Shown here: positions 1 to 12,500 of the stretch, one piece after another | How the letters are laid out: the number at the start of each line of letters is the position of its first letter | Position numbering within the stretch: the stretch's first letter is position 1 | From: Rhodamnia argentea | Taxonomy: Eukaryota > Streptophyta > Magnoliopsida > Myrtales > Myrtaceae | NCBI RefSeq assembly: GCF_020921035.1 | Contig: NC_063154.1 | Coordinates: forward strand, 28,219,948 to 28,283,947 | Direction: 5' to 3' | DNA: 64,000 bases | Program-made: the position numbers and the translations under genes | The notes under the pieces: model-generated | Databases searched by the model: none | Told to the model about the DNA's origin: nothing | What the model saw: only the letters and a program-made list of their open reading frames with translations

Positions 1-2
1 CG

Positions 3-173
3 ACATTCAATGTGGCGGATCTATTTGAGTATCATTTTCCTAATACTCCCCTTTATCTTGACCATAACTCGAGGTCGAGTTCTTCTAAAGAGGAGGAGAA
101 TGATGTAGAACATCTAGCATGTGATTTCTTGGAGAAGCGTGATCGGCGTAAATCGTGGGGATTTCGCTGTTAA
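3..173 (+). CDS. C-terminal end of a Ty3/gypsy polyprotein (partial)
   Basis: An open frame enters from the left edge and stops at TAA 171-173, giving 56 residues. It begins TFNVADLFEYH, the conserved block found just after the integrase region at the end of plant Ty3/gypsy polyproteins. An acidic, serine-rich tail follows. The rest of the polyprotein lies outside the window. The element runs on the plus strand. Its own LTR must lie downstream and is interrupted by the solo LTR at 268-3205. The lineage is not decided because the diagnostic domains are missing. Confidence 0.75.
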   Translation, partial: TFNVADLFEYHFPNTPLYLDHNSRSSSSKEEENDVEHLACDFLEKRDRRKSWGFRC

Positions 174-1799
174 TTCACCGATCGGATCGGACGAGCTCGG
201 ATTGCACTCAAATTTGGTCTACTGAAGCGAAATGGCCTTCCGATCAATACTCACTACTATCCCGTAATGTGGCATCCTGAATTCCGACCCACTTTCAAAG
301 CTATGAATGAATGAAATATCTCATAGATATATTTCAACTAAATCTCACTCGGATTTGATCATTCTTGAGAAGGCTAACCAATGGGGAATGGCTAGCTAGG
401 AAAATCAAATATGTGTACCTAAGAACTTGATCCTGGATTGACTATTGGCCATAAGAATTGTCGACGTAATACTTTAGACCACCAGAGGCCGATCCTAGAA
501 TGGTTAAGGAACATTTTGGGTAATACCCTACGATGGATCACAGGTGACTCCGTTTGACCATATATGGGTTCCGAACGTCCCTGAATCATTTTATAACGAT
601 CGTGTCCATCGAGACTAGTGATTGATCCTCGCAAATACATGACAACCAAAGTCGTCATGGCTCAAGTAACTCTTGAACGCGATATTAATCACGGATCGAT
701 ACGTGTAACTCCTAAAAGCCGCCCATTAGTTTGAGATACGCTGAAATTTCAATTGATTGAGATTGATCGCGAATCGGACTTCGAAATTAGACATCGGACC
801 TTCAGGAGTTCCAATAATTAAATTTTGGATGTTGTCTCATTGGGAGTATAATTTCTTCGCGGTTTGCCCTAAAAGGTTCGAAAAAATGAAATCAGTACTA
901 GAAATAAGAAATTACCCATTTACCCTTGGAAAATACCCGTCTAGCCATTTGGTCAAGGGGCATTTTGATCAAATACCCCCTAGTGGCCGAAAATTTTGAC
1001 TAATCAAAGTGAGAAAATTACCAAATTGTCCTTCTTGCAATTTCAAGAGCAAATTGAGTGAATTATTAGTGGGGCCCACATGAATTTGTCTCATCAAATT
1101 CAAGACCGATAATTCCCCATAATATCTTGCCAAAATATCTTACTCTATCCTATCATCTTCATCTTCATCTTCTTCATTTTGGATATCACTTTCTCTCACT
1201 ACACTTCTCTCATTTTCACTCAGCCCGCTACCCTGTTCCAATAGCCCCACTGTTCCGACCATAACTTCTTCGTCCGACGTCGTCTTGAGGTAAAACTACC
1301 GCCATTTGAAAGCTTAACGTCTTAGCTTTCCAGGGACATATTATAAGCTCAATTTGGCGAGGTAGTTTTTCCCGTAGGTCTATTTGAAGGGACAAAGGTT
1401 CGGACGAGGCCGAATCTGACCCAGTTTGAGAGAGAGCTTCATTGCATCAGTTTTTCCAGCTTTTTCACCGAAGGATTTAGCTAGAAATCAAGGTAAGCAA
1501 GTTTTTAAATCTTGATTAGGTAGTTAGGTTGCTAAAGGATGAGGATTTGAGTAGTTTTGGATGAAAATTTGTTAGTTTTGGCTCAAGAATATGGCTTGGC
1601 CGAAAATGATGAAGGATGAGAGAGAAAATGTGTTCTTGAGGTGAATAGTGATGCATGATTGAGATTGGAGAGTAAGGATTAAATCTAGCTTTATCATGCT
1701 TTAATTGAACGGCCCATATTGAATCTTACTTAGGAAGATTGATCGGACGATTGCGATTGAATTCCGCTTTATGTAGATTAATTGTGTGGTGGAGATTTA

Positions 1800-2335
1800 A
1801 TGCACGTGAGGATATTTTAATCGTACGGTCCCGATTAATTACCACGTTACTATAGTTTAATTGTATGGTACGTATTAATTGTACGTTAGCGAAATTTCGA
1901 TCGTACGGTGATTCTTGATTGCTACGTTAGCATAATTAATATCGTGTGGCGTAGATTAATTTTTGTGGTAGTATAAATTAATCGTGTAGCCCGATCGGCC
2001 GATGGCTTGAGTGTGATTTAATCAAGTGGTCCCGATTTATTAATTATTCAATGTGAGTGAATCACATGGTCCCGATCGAATATTCATTCGGTATAATTAA
2101 ATTGAGTGGTCTCGATTGAGCAGTTGAAGAAACTTGGAAAGATCATGTGGTCCCGATCTTTTATTGGAGAAAAATTGGATGAGATCATGTGGTCTCGATC
2201 TACTAATCAGGAAATTTAGCAAGATCACGTGGCGAAGATTGATCGATTGGAAGGTTTTATGTGATCGTGTGGTATCGGACGAGCGATCGAGGAATTGTTG
2301 TTATTATATGGTCTATATGTGGAATAATTGAGAGG
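1800..2335 (+). repeat. Degenerate short-period repeat inside the solo LTR
   Basis: The motif TGGTCCCGAT and variants, with words such as GATCATGTGG and AATCGTGTGG, recur about every 35-60 bases. The array has decayed into imperfect copies and forms the first of two repeat blocks in this LTR. No coding frame persists across it. Confidence 0.5.
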
Positions 2336-2344
2336 AAGTGTGGA

Positions 2345-2665
2345 ATTGTACCTTAAGGCGTTATGACGCAGGGTTCGTATTTATAAGACCATATTTTAGC
2401 CTGAGACGTTATGACGCGGGCTTTGTTATTATTATTTTACCCTGAGGCGTTAAACGTGGGGTTTTGTGTACTATTTTATCCCGAGGCATTAAACACGAGA
2501 TAATAACTTGACGCCTTATTACGCGAGTTATAGTGACCTGAGGCATTATTACGCGATTCCGGACTATATAATAGCCTGAGGTGTTATTACGCGGGTCTGT
2601 CCATTTATATGATAGCCTGATGCGTTAAACGCGGGCTTTTGACTAACGTGACCTTATTAAAGGCG
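2345..2665 (+). repeat. Tandem repeat built on CCTGAGGCGTTATGACGC
   Basis: About eight imperfect units of 35-45 bases carry the core CCTGAGGCGTTATGACGCGGG or shorter forms of it. The array occupies the same relative place in the LTR as the 62-bp array at 36330-36590 in the opposite-strand family member. The family therefore carries a variable tandem block at this position. Confidence 0.65.
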
Positions 2666-3210
2666 TAGTGAGTTGGATGAAAGAACGAAGTTTATTTCTG
2701 GAGCTTATTTGTGTGATTCACTGGCCGAGCGAGAATCTGTTGATAATTGCTCACCTAGGATATGTCCGGAAGCACTGGCGCCTTAACCTAGGATTAGGGA
2801 TTTACTTATTGAGATTTATTCTCACCCCGTCATGGGATTAACATTTTCAGGTCTCAAGTGATGGATCATGTGATCGCCATGGAGGGACATTGGAAGCCAT
2901 CTTTGGGAGGACTTAGTTATTAAACTCTATTCGGATGTAACCTTTTGTAGCCTTAAAAAATTGATAATTTTGTACTGTCAGGTTTGACTATGTTGCCAGT
3001 TTGGTGAATACTAAGAGAGGTATCATTCTTCGTCCTAAGTCATCTCTGTTTATAATGAAAGGAGTTTTGCATTCGCTTCCGCTTTCGCATGTGCATTTCT
3101 TTTACATTAAGCTCGTATTTTGATGGCCGAAGGATCCCGGGAGACTAAAGAAAGTCAAACGGCCTAGTGGGATGTTCGCGTGCCTGCTGGGTTCCGGGCG
3201 TGACACGTAA

Positions 3211-3540
3211 CGTACGTATTTTCGCATTTCGGGATAGTTTAGATAGGTTTTCGGATAATTTTTCTATTTTAGGAAACCTTGCGATATAGATAATCGCAAT
3301 ATTCGATTTGAATTCTGTTTTGATTTGATTAGATTTGTTTAGTATTATCTCGTTTTATGATATCCTAAGAGTCCTATCTATATAAAGGACGTCCATTCTA
3401 TGTAATCCCACGAATTATTCTATCAATTTCAGTATATTTCTTTGGAAAACTTTTCCTGTTGCCTCTTTCACTGCGTCATAAACTCATACTACAAATACCT
3501 CGCACGTATTGCATATCATTTCTATAGTATTTTTCATAAT
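3211..3540 (+). other. Distal part of the interrupted gypsy LTR
   Basis: This continues the sequence broken at 267 by the solo LTR. It contains a TATA box and a short, AT-rich, LTR-like leader region. The outer end of the LTR could not be fixed because no matching 5' LTR lies in the window. Confidence 0.4.
3379..3387 (+). promoter_or_regulatory. TATA box in LTR remnant
   Basis: TATATAAAG lies in an otherwise unremarkable AT-rich context at the place expected for the U3/R promoter of a gypsy LTR. It is a sequence match only; activity is unknown. Confidence 0.45.
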
Positions 3541-4315
3541 ACCGACCATGAAGCTTAGCGAGAAATAAGACTTGACTCCCAGGGTAGAGGGACAGAGACA
3601 ATGGTCTTTAGCGGCACAACACAATGGTCTTAAGCACGAAACTCAACAACAAGCGGAACTTAGCTCACTGGCTCGAGAGACATAGACAATAAGCTTATAA
3701 CGGCCTAAGAACTATAAAGTAACTTCTTAAAGTAACATAAGCTCTAATCCTCTTCCTTTGGTAATTTTTTGTAGAGAAAAGAAGAATTTTGGAAGGAATC
3801 AACTGTGTTTTCTATATTCCTTCTTCCGTTTTCAAGGCTATAAGCACATTTATATACAGAGAAGAGAACCAACCCTAATTGACCTAAAAATCAGGGGATA
3901 TACATAGAAACATGGGATATACATAGATAGAGTATAAAACAAGAAGAACTCTTCTTATTTTGAATCTAATAGACAGCTCACGATAACATTTTTTCTTTCA
4001 TTTTCCACACACGCATTTTGTGGTTGTTGTTGTTATTATTTTTTGGTTTTATGTAATGGGAAGATATAATCTTTCCTAAATACCCTTACTAAATTTCTCA
4101 AATTACAAAAACACGGAGATAAATGTGGTTAAATATATTTTCTAAATTTACCTATAGCATTATATTTGTAAGGAATTGTTTTTTCGTCTTCTCTTTCATA
4201 AGTTCTCTATATTGTATGTAAAGCTAACTGAAAATCAACTTTTATACCTTTTCTCGGAAAAAAAGTTGGCCTATTACATTATCCTGAAATTCACTATGTT
4301 TGCTTCAACATTTTT
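3541..4315. other. Intergenic, nothing recognised
   Basis: AT-rich sequence without a recognisable gene, RNA or transposon end. Only short chance reading frames are present. Confidence 0.5.
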
Positions 4316-5070
4316 TGTTATAATCGACATGTGATAACATGAAGAATCAATAACTTGATGAATCGACAGCTTGAAGGAATCTATAAAAAATGAAGTTGAC
4401 AATCCCGAATGCAACCGTTAAAGAGGTAATTGGCAATGAGTGGAATAGAGCATTCATTAATGTAGTTGAGTCAAGGAAACCATCAATTTAGAGGAGTTGA
4501 TGTAACCGTCAATGCAATTATCCAATAACTGTTTTGTAACTTTTATTTTCAACCTCCATTTGTAACATCTATTCATAACCGTCTATTGTAGACTTTAAAT
4601 AGCCACATCGTATTCTTTGTAAAACCTCCACATAAATAAAACAAATTTACTATCTTTTAATTTCTTTATTTTCCTCACTTTACATTTATCTTTCAGATTC
4701 ACGCCATTGATTAAATTCTAGAGTGTTTCATTGCTATAAATTCTATTTTTGCGCCGTCGATTGAACTCTAGTGTGTACTTTAATCCTGGATGTTGTGTTT
4801 TTGATTAAATTTTGGCGTAATATCCAAGCTTTTTTAAGTTTTGTTATCGATTAAATTATGGCATTGTTTGGTTACGTTGGTCTTGTTGTCAAGTTGTATT
4901 TTTAAAACTTTGTCAGCAATTAAATTCTGGCTTGATTTGTGTCTATACATTCTTGTTGAAATTCAAGTTGTTGATTCCCTTATTTGCTTGGATATTTCAT
5001 GTCCGGAGTTGCCACAAAACCTTTTTGTCCTTTAATTAAAAGCTGAACAATGACTTTCATTAAAAGTTAT
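4316..5070 (+). repeat. Direct repeat copy 1 (probable old LTR)
   Basis: This block is similar along its length to 8240-8945 in the same orientation. Both start TGTT..ATAATC.ACATGTGATAAC, both carry a TATA-like CTTTAAATA, and both share GGAGTTGCCACA near the end. Spacing and content suggest a diverged LTR pair of a non-autonomous element, but the similarity runs a little past the likely CA end and no target duplication was found. Confidence 0.5.
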
Positions 5071-6464
5071 TTCGTAGAGGAAGAAATTTCGGGGAAATAT
5101 CTTTTTGGCACGTATGATGGAACCAATTTAGTGATTTTGAGGAGATACGGTGGTATGCACAAGGAATCAACTTGATCATGACATTTCTAGTGGAAACAAT
5201 TCACCATCACTGCGTACGAATGGCAGGTTAGGAGATTTTAAGTCATGAAATGCACCGTCGACTACGGATCATGCACAAGGTGGAGATGTCGACATTCCAA
5301 GGCAACTCACCGATGAGAAGAGGAGACAGTTGGAGCCAAATCATGTGATGTTGGCCACCATGAAGAGGATTCTCGACAAACACTAGAAGAAAATGACTAA
5401 CATTGTTATATAAAACTTTGTCGACATGGTTAAACCAACGATCGTCAACACCTTCCATGAGGTCATGCGTGGGCCAGGAACATCAAGCCTCTCAATTCGG
5501 ATGCAGGTGACTCGTACCAATCCTGTACCATCTGGAATTTTGCAAAAAAAAAAAAAAAAAAAAAACTAGAATTGCTGGTATGACCTAGACTAGTGGGACG
5601 ATAATTGTCGATTGAAATAATTTGTCTAATACTACGACTTTTGGCCTCTAACTTTTAATTAATTGAATGGAAAAAATAATTTAGGCCAAGTAATCCTACC
5701 ACCAGTAAATTTTAGAAAGGCCTAAACTAATATCTACCCTAAACCTTGGGGGCAGGAATGTTAAGTCTATTGACCTATCTATCTTGAACCTAGGGGACAG
5801 GAAAGGTGTCAACTTGCGAATCCCGATCTTGTAGCTAAACTCAAATTATAACAATTAGGTGCCAATAAAGGAATGATCAGACAAGTATATAGGAAGCAAT
5901 AGGGGATAGGAAAGGTGTCAACTTGCGAATCCGGATCTTGTAGCTAAACTCAAATTATAACAATTAGGTGCCAATAACGGAATGATCGGGCAAGTATATA
6001 GGAAGCTATATCCTGATTGCGTTGGCACTATATTTTACCCTAGAACATTCAAAATTCCCAACTTCGTTGTTTTCATTGGAGAAGATGACCATCATGTCAT
6101 ATTGGTCGATTTATTGCCCAATGAGCAGAGGTTCAACAACGAATGAATTCCTGAGATTTCGGTTGTTTTTTTTTTTTTTGGTAATCCCCGAGATTTCGGT
6201 TGTTCCCTTTGTCTTATGAAAAAAAACTTCTTTACTGGTTTACGAATTTACCTTCTAATTCAATCCATACTTGTGCTAAGATGGAAAGATAATTCCATTA
6301 TTGATTTTATAGAATGATACTTGAAGAATCGATTGCTAATGTGGTAAGAATTTATCAATATGATAACGAGTCGGTCGACCCGCTTGTTGTTCAATTCGGG
6401 AGGGCGAGAAATAGGTGCCTTACTTTATTCTCAAAGAAAGAATTCACAAATTTGGCTTTTGTTG
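5071..6464. other. Interior between the two direct repeats
   Basis: No retrotransposon protein is recognisable here. It holds a poly-A run at about 5537-5562, a 109-bp tandem duplication (5791-6008) and short chance frames only. If the flanking repeats are LTRs, this is the interior of a non-coding (LARD-like) element. Confidence 0.4.
5791..6008 (+). repeat. 109-bp tandem duplication, two copies
   Basis: Copies 5791-5899 and 5900-6008 are nearly identical, starting TAGGGGA(C/T)AGGAAAGGTGT and ending in CAAGTATATAGGAAGC. Only a handful of substitutions separate them, so this looks younger than the repeats around it. Confidence 0.8.
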
Positions 6465-6473
6465 AATTGAAAT

Positions 6474-7938
6474 TGGAAAAATTGTCAAAAAAGTCATAAG
6501 CCTATTGTACTTTTGCCAATTCATTCCTAAACCTTTTGATTTTACCAATTCAATCCTAAACATTTTGCATTTGTGCCAATTCGGTCATAAACTATTTTTT
6601 TGTGCCAATTCGGTCCTAAATCTTTTACATTTTTACTAATTCAGTCCATTCGACTATCTTTGGCCGGTCGGCACCGACGTAGACCCGACTGGTGCTAACG
6701 TGGATTTGGTCGACGCAGACAGGGAAAATTTTAATAATTTTTATTTATTTTTTATTCCTTTCCTTTTTCTTTTTACTGCCTTCTTCCTCCTTAATAGCTG
6801 GCCTAATCTTCTTTCTCCTTGCTCATTAGCGACAGGCTGGAGGCAAGGTCCTTGCCGGCCACTGCACCGCTGTTGGGTGAGGATGGCGCCGCTGTCGCTG
6901 GGTGAGCTCAGCCTCGCCCAAATTGGGCAAGGCCAAGCCACCCTCGCTATAATAGTTCAAAATAAACAACGACCTCTCTCTCTTCAGCGGAAGTTGAAGC
7001 GGACCAAAAGACGCAGACAGAAGAAAATGAGACCCCTCCCGCTTACTCTATTATTTTCTTGTTCTTCGAAGGGTGACAGTAATTTCTTCTTCTATGAAAA
7101 ATAAGTTCGAAGAAATTTAAGGATCTTATAACTTATCACATTTCATCCATGTGAAGACAACCCCTTCTGACCTAAAAAAAAAAAAAAAAAAAAAATGACA
7201 ACCCCTCTTGTGCCCCACCAAGTTGTCGAGGATGTCGAGCCTCAATGCCTGCTTTGCTCATACCAGACGCTCCTTCCTCCCCGCCATTTGTCATATTGCC
7301 ATTTAAAGATCAATCGACTAAGCATAAGAGAGATGGCCTTGCCCAAGAGCTGGGAGGACCCAAATCTCACCTCCTGCCATTGATTCCGTCGCCAATATGG
7401 GGCAAACCCAAGCTCGCCCAGCGACGATGAGGGCGACGGCGATGCCGTGGTTGGCGAGGTTGGCCTCGCTCAGATCTAGCGAGGTTGAACCACTCCATGT
7501 CTGGGCGAGGCTGAGCTCACCCAGCAACGGCGACGTTGTCCTTGCCCAGCGGTAGCGCTAGTGGCCTATGAGGACCTGCCTCCAGTCGATCGCTAACAAG
7601 GAAGGAGGAAGAAGACGAGGCCAGCTGCTAACGAGGAAGAAGATGAACAGTTAAAAGAAAATAAAAAATAAAAAATCAATAAAAATATATTAAACTATAA
7701 TTAAAAATTGCCCCGTTAGCACCGGTCGAATCTATGTCGGCGCTAGCCGGTCAAAGATGGCCGGATGGACTGAATTGACAAAAATGAAAAAGATTTAGGA
7801 TTAAATTGGCACAAAAAAAGCTTTAAAACTGAATTGGCACAAATGCAAAAGGTTTAGGACTAAATTGGCAAAATTAAAAGGTTTAGGACTGAATTGACAA
7901 AAGTGCAACAAGTTTAGGGCTTTTTTGACAATTTTCCC
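6474..7938. mobile_element. Non-autonomous MULE with about 230-bp inverted ends
   Basis: The two ends are long inverted repeats, about 6474-6710 against 7700-7938, with outer tips GGAAAAATTGTC and, reversed, GGGAAAATTGTC. Inside each arm the phrase CCAATTC(A/G)GTCCTAAA is repeated at short intervals. Candidate 9-bp target duplications AATTGAAAT (6465-6473) and AATTGAAAA (7939-7947) match at 8 of 9 bases. The middle is GC-rich and carries further inverted matches, but no transposase. A similar smaller element lies at 55375-56107. Confidence 0.65.
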
Positions 7939-8239
7939 AATTGAAAATCAATCGTTTAAAAAAAAATTGAAGGTCAACATTTTGTTGATTTATTCCAATT
8001 GACAACAAGAGTGTCTAAGCATGAGCAATTACTTAAGGACAGAGATAGATGAAAGCCTTTTACAAAAAGTGCCTCATGATGAATCTGGCCAAGATAAAAT
8101 TTTATAGAACAAAATCAAATTTGTCGATGACAATGGGTACATGATGACTCTTGATTATTCAATTTAAAGGAATCGAATGATCGATGAATCATTCAAATCA
8201 TTCACTAGGGGCTTTTGTTTGTACCAAAAAACGATCAAT

Positions 8240-8945
8240 TGTTGATCATATAATCCACATGTGATAACTTGAAGAATCGACAATTGAATCAATAGCTTGA
8301 AGGAATCGCCATAAAGTAGAGTGGACATTCTCAATTGCAACCGTCAATGTGGTAGAATAAAGCAACTATCAATGTAGTGGAATTGAAGAATCTGTCAAGG
8401 TAATGTAACTGTTCAGTAATCCTTTGTAACCTTTGTTTGCAACTTCTATCTGTAACCTCTATTTATAACCTCGATTTATGGCATCTCTTTGTAACCTTTG
8501 ATGATAACCATTAACTGTATGCTTTAAATAATCACATCGTACTCTTTGGAGACCCCCACATGAATAAAACAAATTTACTATATTTTAGTATCTTTATTTT
8601 GCTGCAATGTACTTTTATTTTCCAAACTCGCACCGTCAATTAAATTCCTGCGCGCTCCTTAGCTATAGTTTCTAGATTCGTGTCATCGATGTTTATTCTA
8701 AGTGCTGCGTTGTTGATTAAATTCCAACATAGTTTGTTTACATTGGTCTTGCTATGAAGTTTGTATTTTCCAAACTTTGTTGTCGATTAAATTCTGGCTC
8801 AGTATGTGTCTGTACAATCTTATGAAAATTCAAGTTGTCGATTCCCTTATTTGTCAGAATATTTCATGTTCGGAGTTGCCACATAACCTTTTTTTTTTTT
8901 TCATTAATTAAAAGTCGAAGAATGATTTTCCATTAAAGATATTTC
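8240..8945 (+). repeat. Direct repeat copy 2 (probable old LTR)
   Basis: Partner of 4316-5070. It keeps the same order of landmarks: ACATGTGATAAC start, CTTTAAATA TATA-like word, CAAATTTACTAT and GGAGTTGCCACA. Many indels separate the copies. Confidence 0.5.
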
Positions 8946-9511
8946 ATCGTGGGACGAATCCCTGCGAACTTCGATATCTTTACAATTCTGGATACATAAA
9001 TTTATATCAAGAAGGAAGCATATAATAGTCAATTTTATATAGCAAAAATCTCACTCATCAATGGCAATCGAAATTGAAGAAAAACAAGTCACGTGCAAAT
9101 GCAATTATGCACGTGCATCGGCGTTCTAAGTTCTAACATTATCCTCGGTAGATTGCAATATAGCAGATATGGATATTATCTCTCTCTCTCTCTCTCTCTC
9201 CCTCCTCGAAGCTCTCTTCGCCTCTGCCCTGTCCAAGCTTGTCCCGGACATTATCGTTGGAGTTCCCTATGTGGCAGAACTAAGAAACCAAACGGTTAGT
9301 CGAGTTCGTCCTACCCTTTCATACTGTCGGTTATTGTTCTGGTCTAGTGTCTCTGCTTGGTCATCTTCTTCATCACTCGGCGAGCAAATTTCACTGTGGA
9401 ATTCATGTGAATGCGTGTTTGCTTTGAATTGCTATATAAAAAAAGTGATGTTTAGACAATTTCCTTTTAGTAGGCAGTCACTATTGGAAATATCTCGCAT
9501 GAATAGTGCTG
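8946..9511 (+). promoter_or_regulatory. Upstream and 5' leader region of the MenA/ABC4 gene
   Basis: This is the interval between the old repeat and the first coding exon. It includes a (TC)n pyrimidine run at 9179-9201, a type of element often found in plant 5' leaders. No convincing TATA box or fixed transcription start could be read, and an upstream non-coding exon is possible. Confidence 0.35.
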
Positions 9512-12500
9512 ATGGCTGCCTCGTTCTGTGATGTCAACCTGGGCTCTGGTTTTTGCAAACTCCATGACTTCGTCTCGAACCAGAATCGGAAGATAAGGTG
9601 CCCCCATTTTCCCTCTTCATTTTCTCTGCAGCCGCGCCCCTCCCCCCCCAACCCCAAGTGGCTGTTAAATATGCTTCATGAAGAAAGTGAATGTGTTCGT
9701 TTATGATGGGACAGAGAATTGTTCGATGTTGTCTAGGGATTACATGTAAGGAGTAGGACATAGTTTTTGGATGTGAATGAGGGTCTGATGAACGGCCATC
9801 CTCAGGAAACAATGTGATGCTATCTGTGTGCGGTTGGGTTATGTTCGATGCCTAATCCTTTGTTTGATCCAAGTGTTGTTATTGGGTATAAGAATAATGC
9901 TCAATGACCCATCTGAGGTATTCCTATATACTCTCATATTTAAGTATGATCTCTGTGGTAGGATGGCAGTACTTTCACAGAGGGAAATAGAATGACCTTT
10001 CATAACTTGAATCTTTCCTATTTATAATAGGATGAAGATAATTTAATTAAAAGCTTCGACTTTTACCGTTTGAATGAACTAATAATGTGTGAATGAGTTT
10101 GGACCTACATCAACTTCGACCGAGCAACTTCCATGGTGATAGACATTACTGATTCTTTATTTGAGTAAAGGTCATGTGATCTACAACTTAATAAAGAAAT
10201 GTTTCTTTGTTACGTCGAAAATTGTGCTTGTCTGGTGTGACTGTGACTGTGTTGTTCTTTCACTTGATCACTTTACTACAGCAATTTCTATCTTAACTGC
10301 TGTAAAGATATGAGATACTTGCCCTTCGTTATCAGTTATATGTTCTCATCCTTTCATAAGTGCCTGTTGGGGAAAAAAGAAGTTCTGATTCCACCTGATT
10401 TGTGTGGGAAAAAAGGCAGAAGAGGAGATACTAGTCATTTTAGTGATCTCACATATGCCAGCTCTTTCTGTAGGTCTCATGCGTGTGCCCAAAATCTAAG
10501 TCCCCATTCTAACCAGCATAAATATCTCAAAAGACTAGACATGAAGCATGTGGAAGTCAAGCGAAGATTTAAGCTTCACCAAGCTTCGTTTGTGAAGAAT
10601 GCTCATAGTTCTGAATTGGCAAAAGAAGATGATGTTTCCATGGCAACATTGATATGGAGGGCAATCAAATTGCCAATTTACTCTGTTGCTCTTGTTCCTC
10701 TTACGGTGAGCTTTCATATACTCCAGAGACGGACTTTTCTATGCTTCATCGATGATGTCAAGCTACACACAGAAACCTGTTTTTGTAGTATTCACAGTCT
10801 AGCACAAACTTGACATACTTTGTCAAACACAAGTAGAATGAGAGCTTTCAGTTAATGCTGTGTACTTAGCCAATTTCTTTTGCATCAGTGTGACAGAAGT
10901 ACAGTCTAGAAAGATAAGAAGTTGATGGAAGGATGTGGGAAGATGTGGGAACATAAAACAAGTACAAGTTTTGGAGTATGGTTGCTTCTTTCTGTGGAGA
11001 TATGAACTCTGAATTTCGATGTGGATTTCAGAAAAGAAATCAAGTATATCGCTACACAACTGCAAATACTAATGTCAGAGGGGTCCTTTTCTTGCTGACA
11101 CTTGAAAACTACAGAGATCTATAAGTTTAGTTAATTTGCAGGTTATCATAGAAGTGATTTACCAGAAATACTGAGGTTTGAGAGAGTCCTTAGAATAATA
11201 TATAAACATATATATATTTATATACGGTAATTTTATATGGCATCCCATCCCTCTCATCCCCTAGCGTAATGAATGTGGTAGTCTTTTCGATTTTATCCAG
11301 GATGACAACATTTTACTTTTGTACCTCTTTTGAGTGTTCTATTGTTGCCTTGTATCTTTTGAAACAGATTGGTAGTGCATCCGCCTATCTGCAGTCTAGC
11401 ACTTTCCCTGCAACACGTTACTTGGTGCTCTTGGTTTCCTCAATTCTTGTGATCACTTGGCTAAATTTAAGGTTAGTAAAGTGCTTGTTTAATTTGTTTT
11501 AGACTAAGTGGTAAGAAGCAGTTTCACCTTGATTTGATAAAGATATTGGCCGACTTCTTTGATAAGAGTGTTTCTTTTGGTTCGAGAACTGATTGTTCAT
11601 GGTTTTTGTTCTGCAGTGTCCACATGTGCTCCCTTCTGTGGGAACTGGCCTGATTGTCTTTGAAATGATATTTTAAGTGTGTTAATTGTCTTGGTTCATG
11701 CGTACTGTGTGACTTTTTTGGATCCTATTGGCTCGTGGTATGTGGTGGTTTTTTCATAGACTGATCTTTTCTTGGTCTGGGGGGACTGAGGGGTGCTGTC
11801 TAATCTGATAATTTGTGCCTGTTTGTCCCTTCCTAGAAATATGGCAATCATCTTTCAGAGGCACAGAAACTGCAGTCGATAAAAACTGCTGAATAGGAAA
11901 TTCTTCTGACAAAAAAGAAAGGACAAAAATGCCGCATCTTAGCCTAAAGCATGCGGATTGCATTCATCATATCATTTGTACTGTTAGATCCAATTCCATT
12001 TCAGGTATTGAAGACCTTACATGTACTTGCGCAGCAATGATGTTTATGATTTCGATACAGGAGCAGATAAAAATAAGAGGGAATCAGTTGTGAACCTGAT
12101 TGGAAGGTAATCAGTTGACTATTTGCCTTTGCATCCTTTACACTGTCTATTATCACTTCTTTTCGTGGACGGTAACTGTAGACAATTGCTTTTCTGGATA
12201 CTGTTGGCAGCCGAACAGGAACTCTTGCTGCAGCCTATTTGTTTCTTGCTCTTGGCTTGATGGGTCTGACATGGGTATCACTAGAGGCAGGACACTTACG
12301 TGCGATGCTATTACTGGCTTGTGCTATCGTCTGTGGTTATATATATCAGGTAGGTATTCTAAATTGCTCTTGCAAACTTTTACTTAGGTCATTTGGAGTG
12401 CTCAAGCATCTGAGCCGATCTTGTGAGCTTGAAAGAATACGATTGATGTTGAAAAGCATTACAGCAACTTCGTGATTGAAGACTCATCACACCTTGATCC

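Larger units (their letters stand above)
268..3205 (+). mobile_element. Solo LTR of a large-LTR Ty3/gypsy family, TSD CGTAA
   Basis: A 2,938-bp block starts TGTGGCATCCTGA and ends GGGCGTGACA. It is flanked by a perfect 5-bp target duplication, CGTAA at 263-267 and 3206-3210. No polypurine tract, primer site or coding region belongs to it, so it reads as a solo LTR. It matches the reverse complement of the solo LTR at 35618-39441 at both ends and around 2810-2865, so the family is present twice in opposite orientations. It sits inside the 3' region of the gypsy element that ends its polyprotein at 173. Confidence 0.8.

Noticed and set aside
9169-9531. Frame starting at ATG 9169 as the MenA/ABC4 N terminus
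   Set aside because: It begins in the TC run and is out of frame with the spliced exons; ATG 9512 joins exon 2 in phase and gives a transit-peptide-like start.
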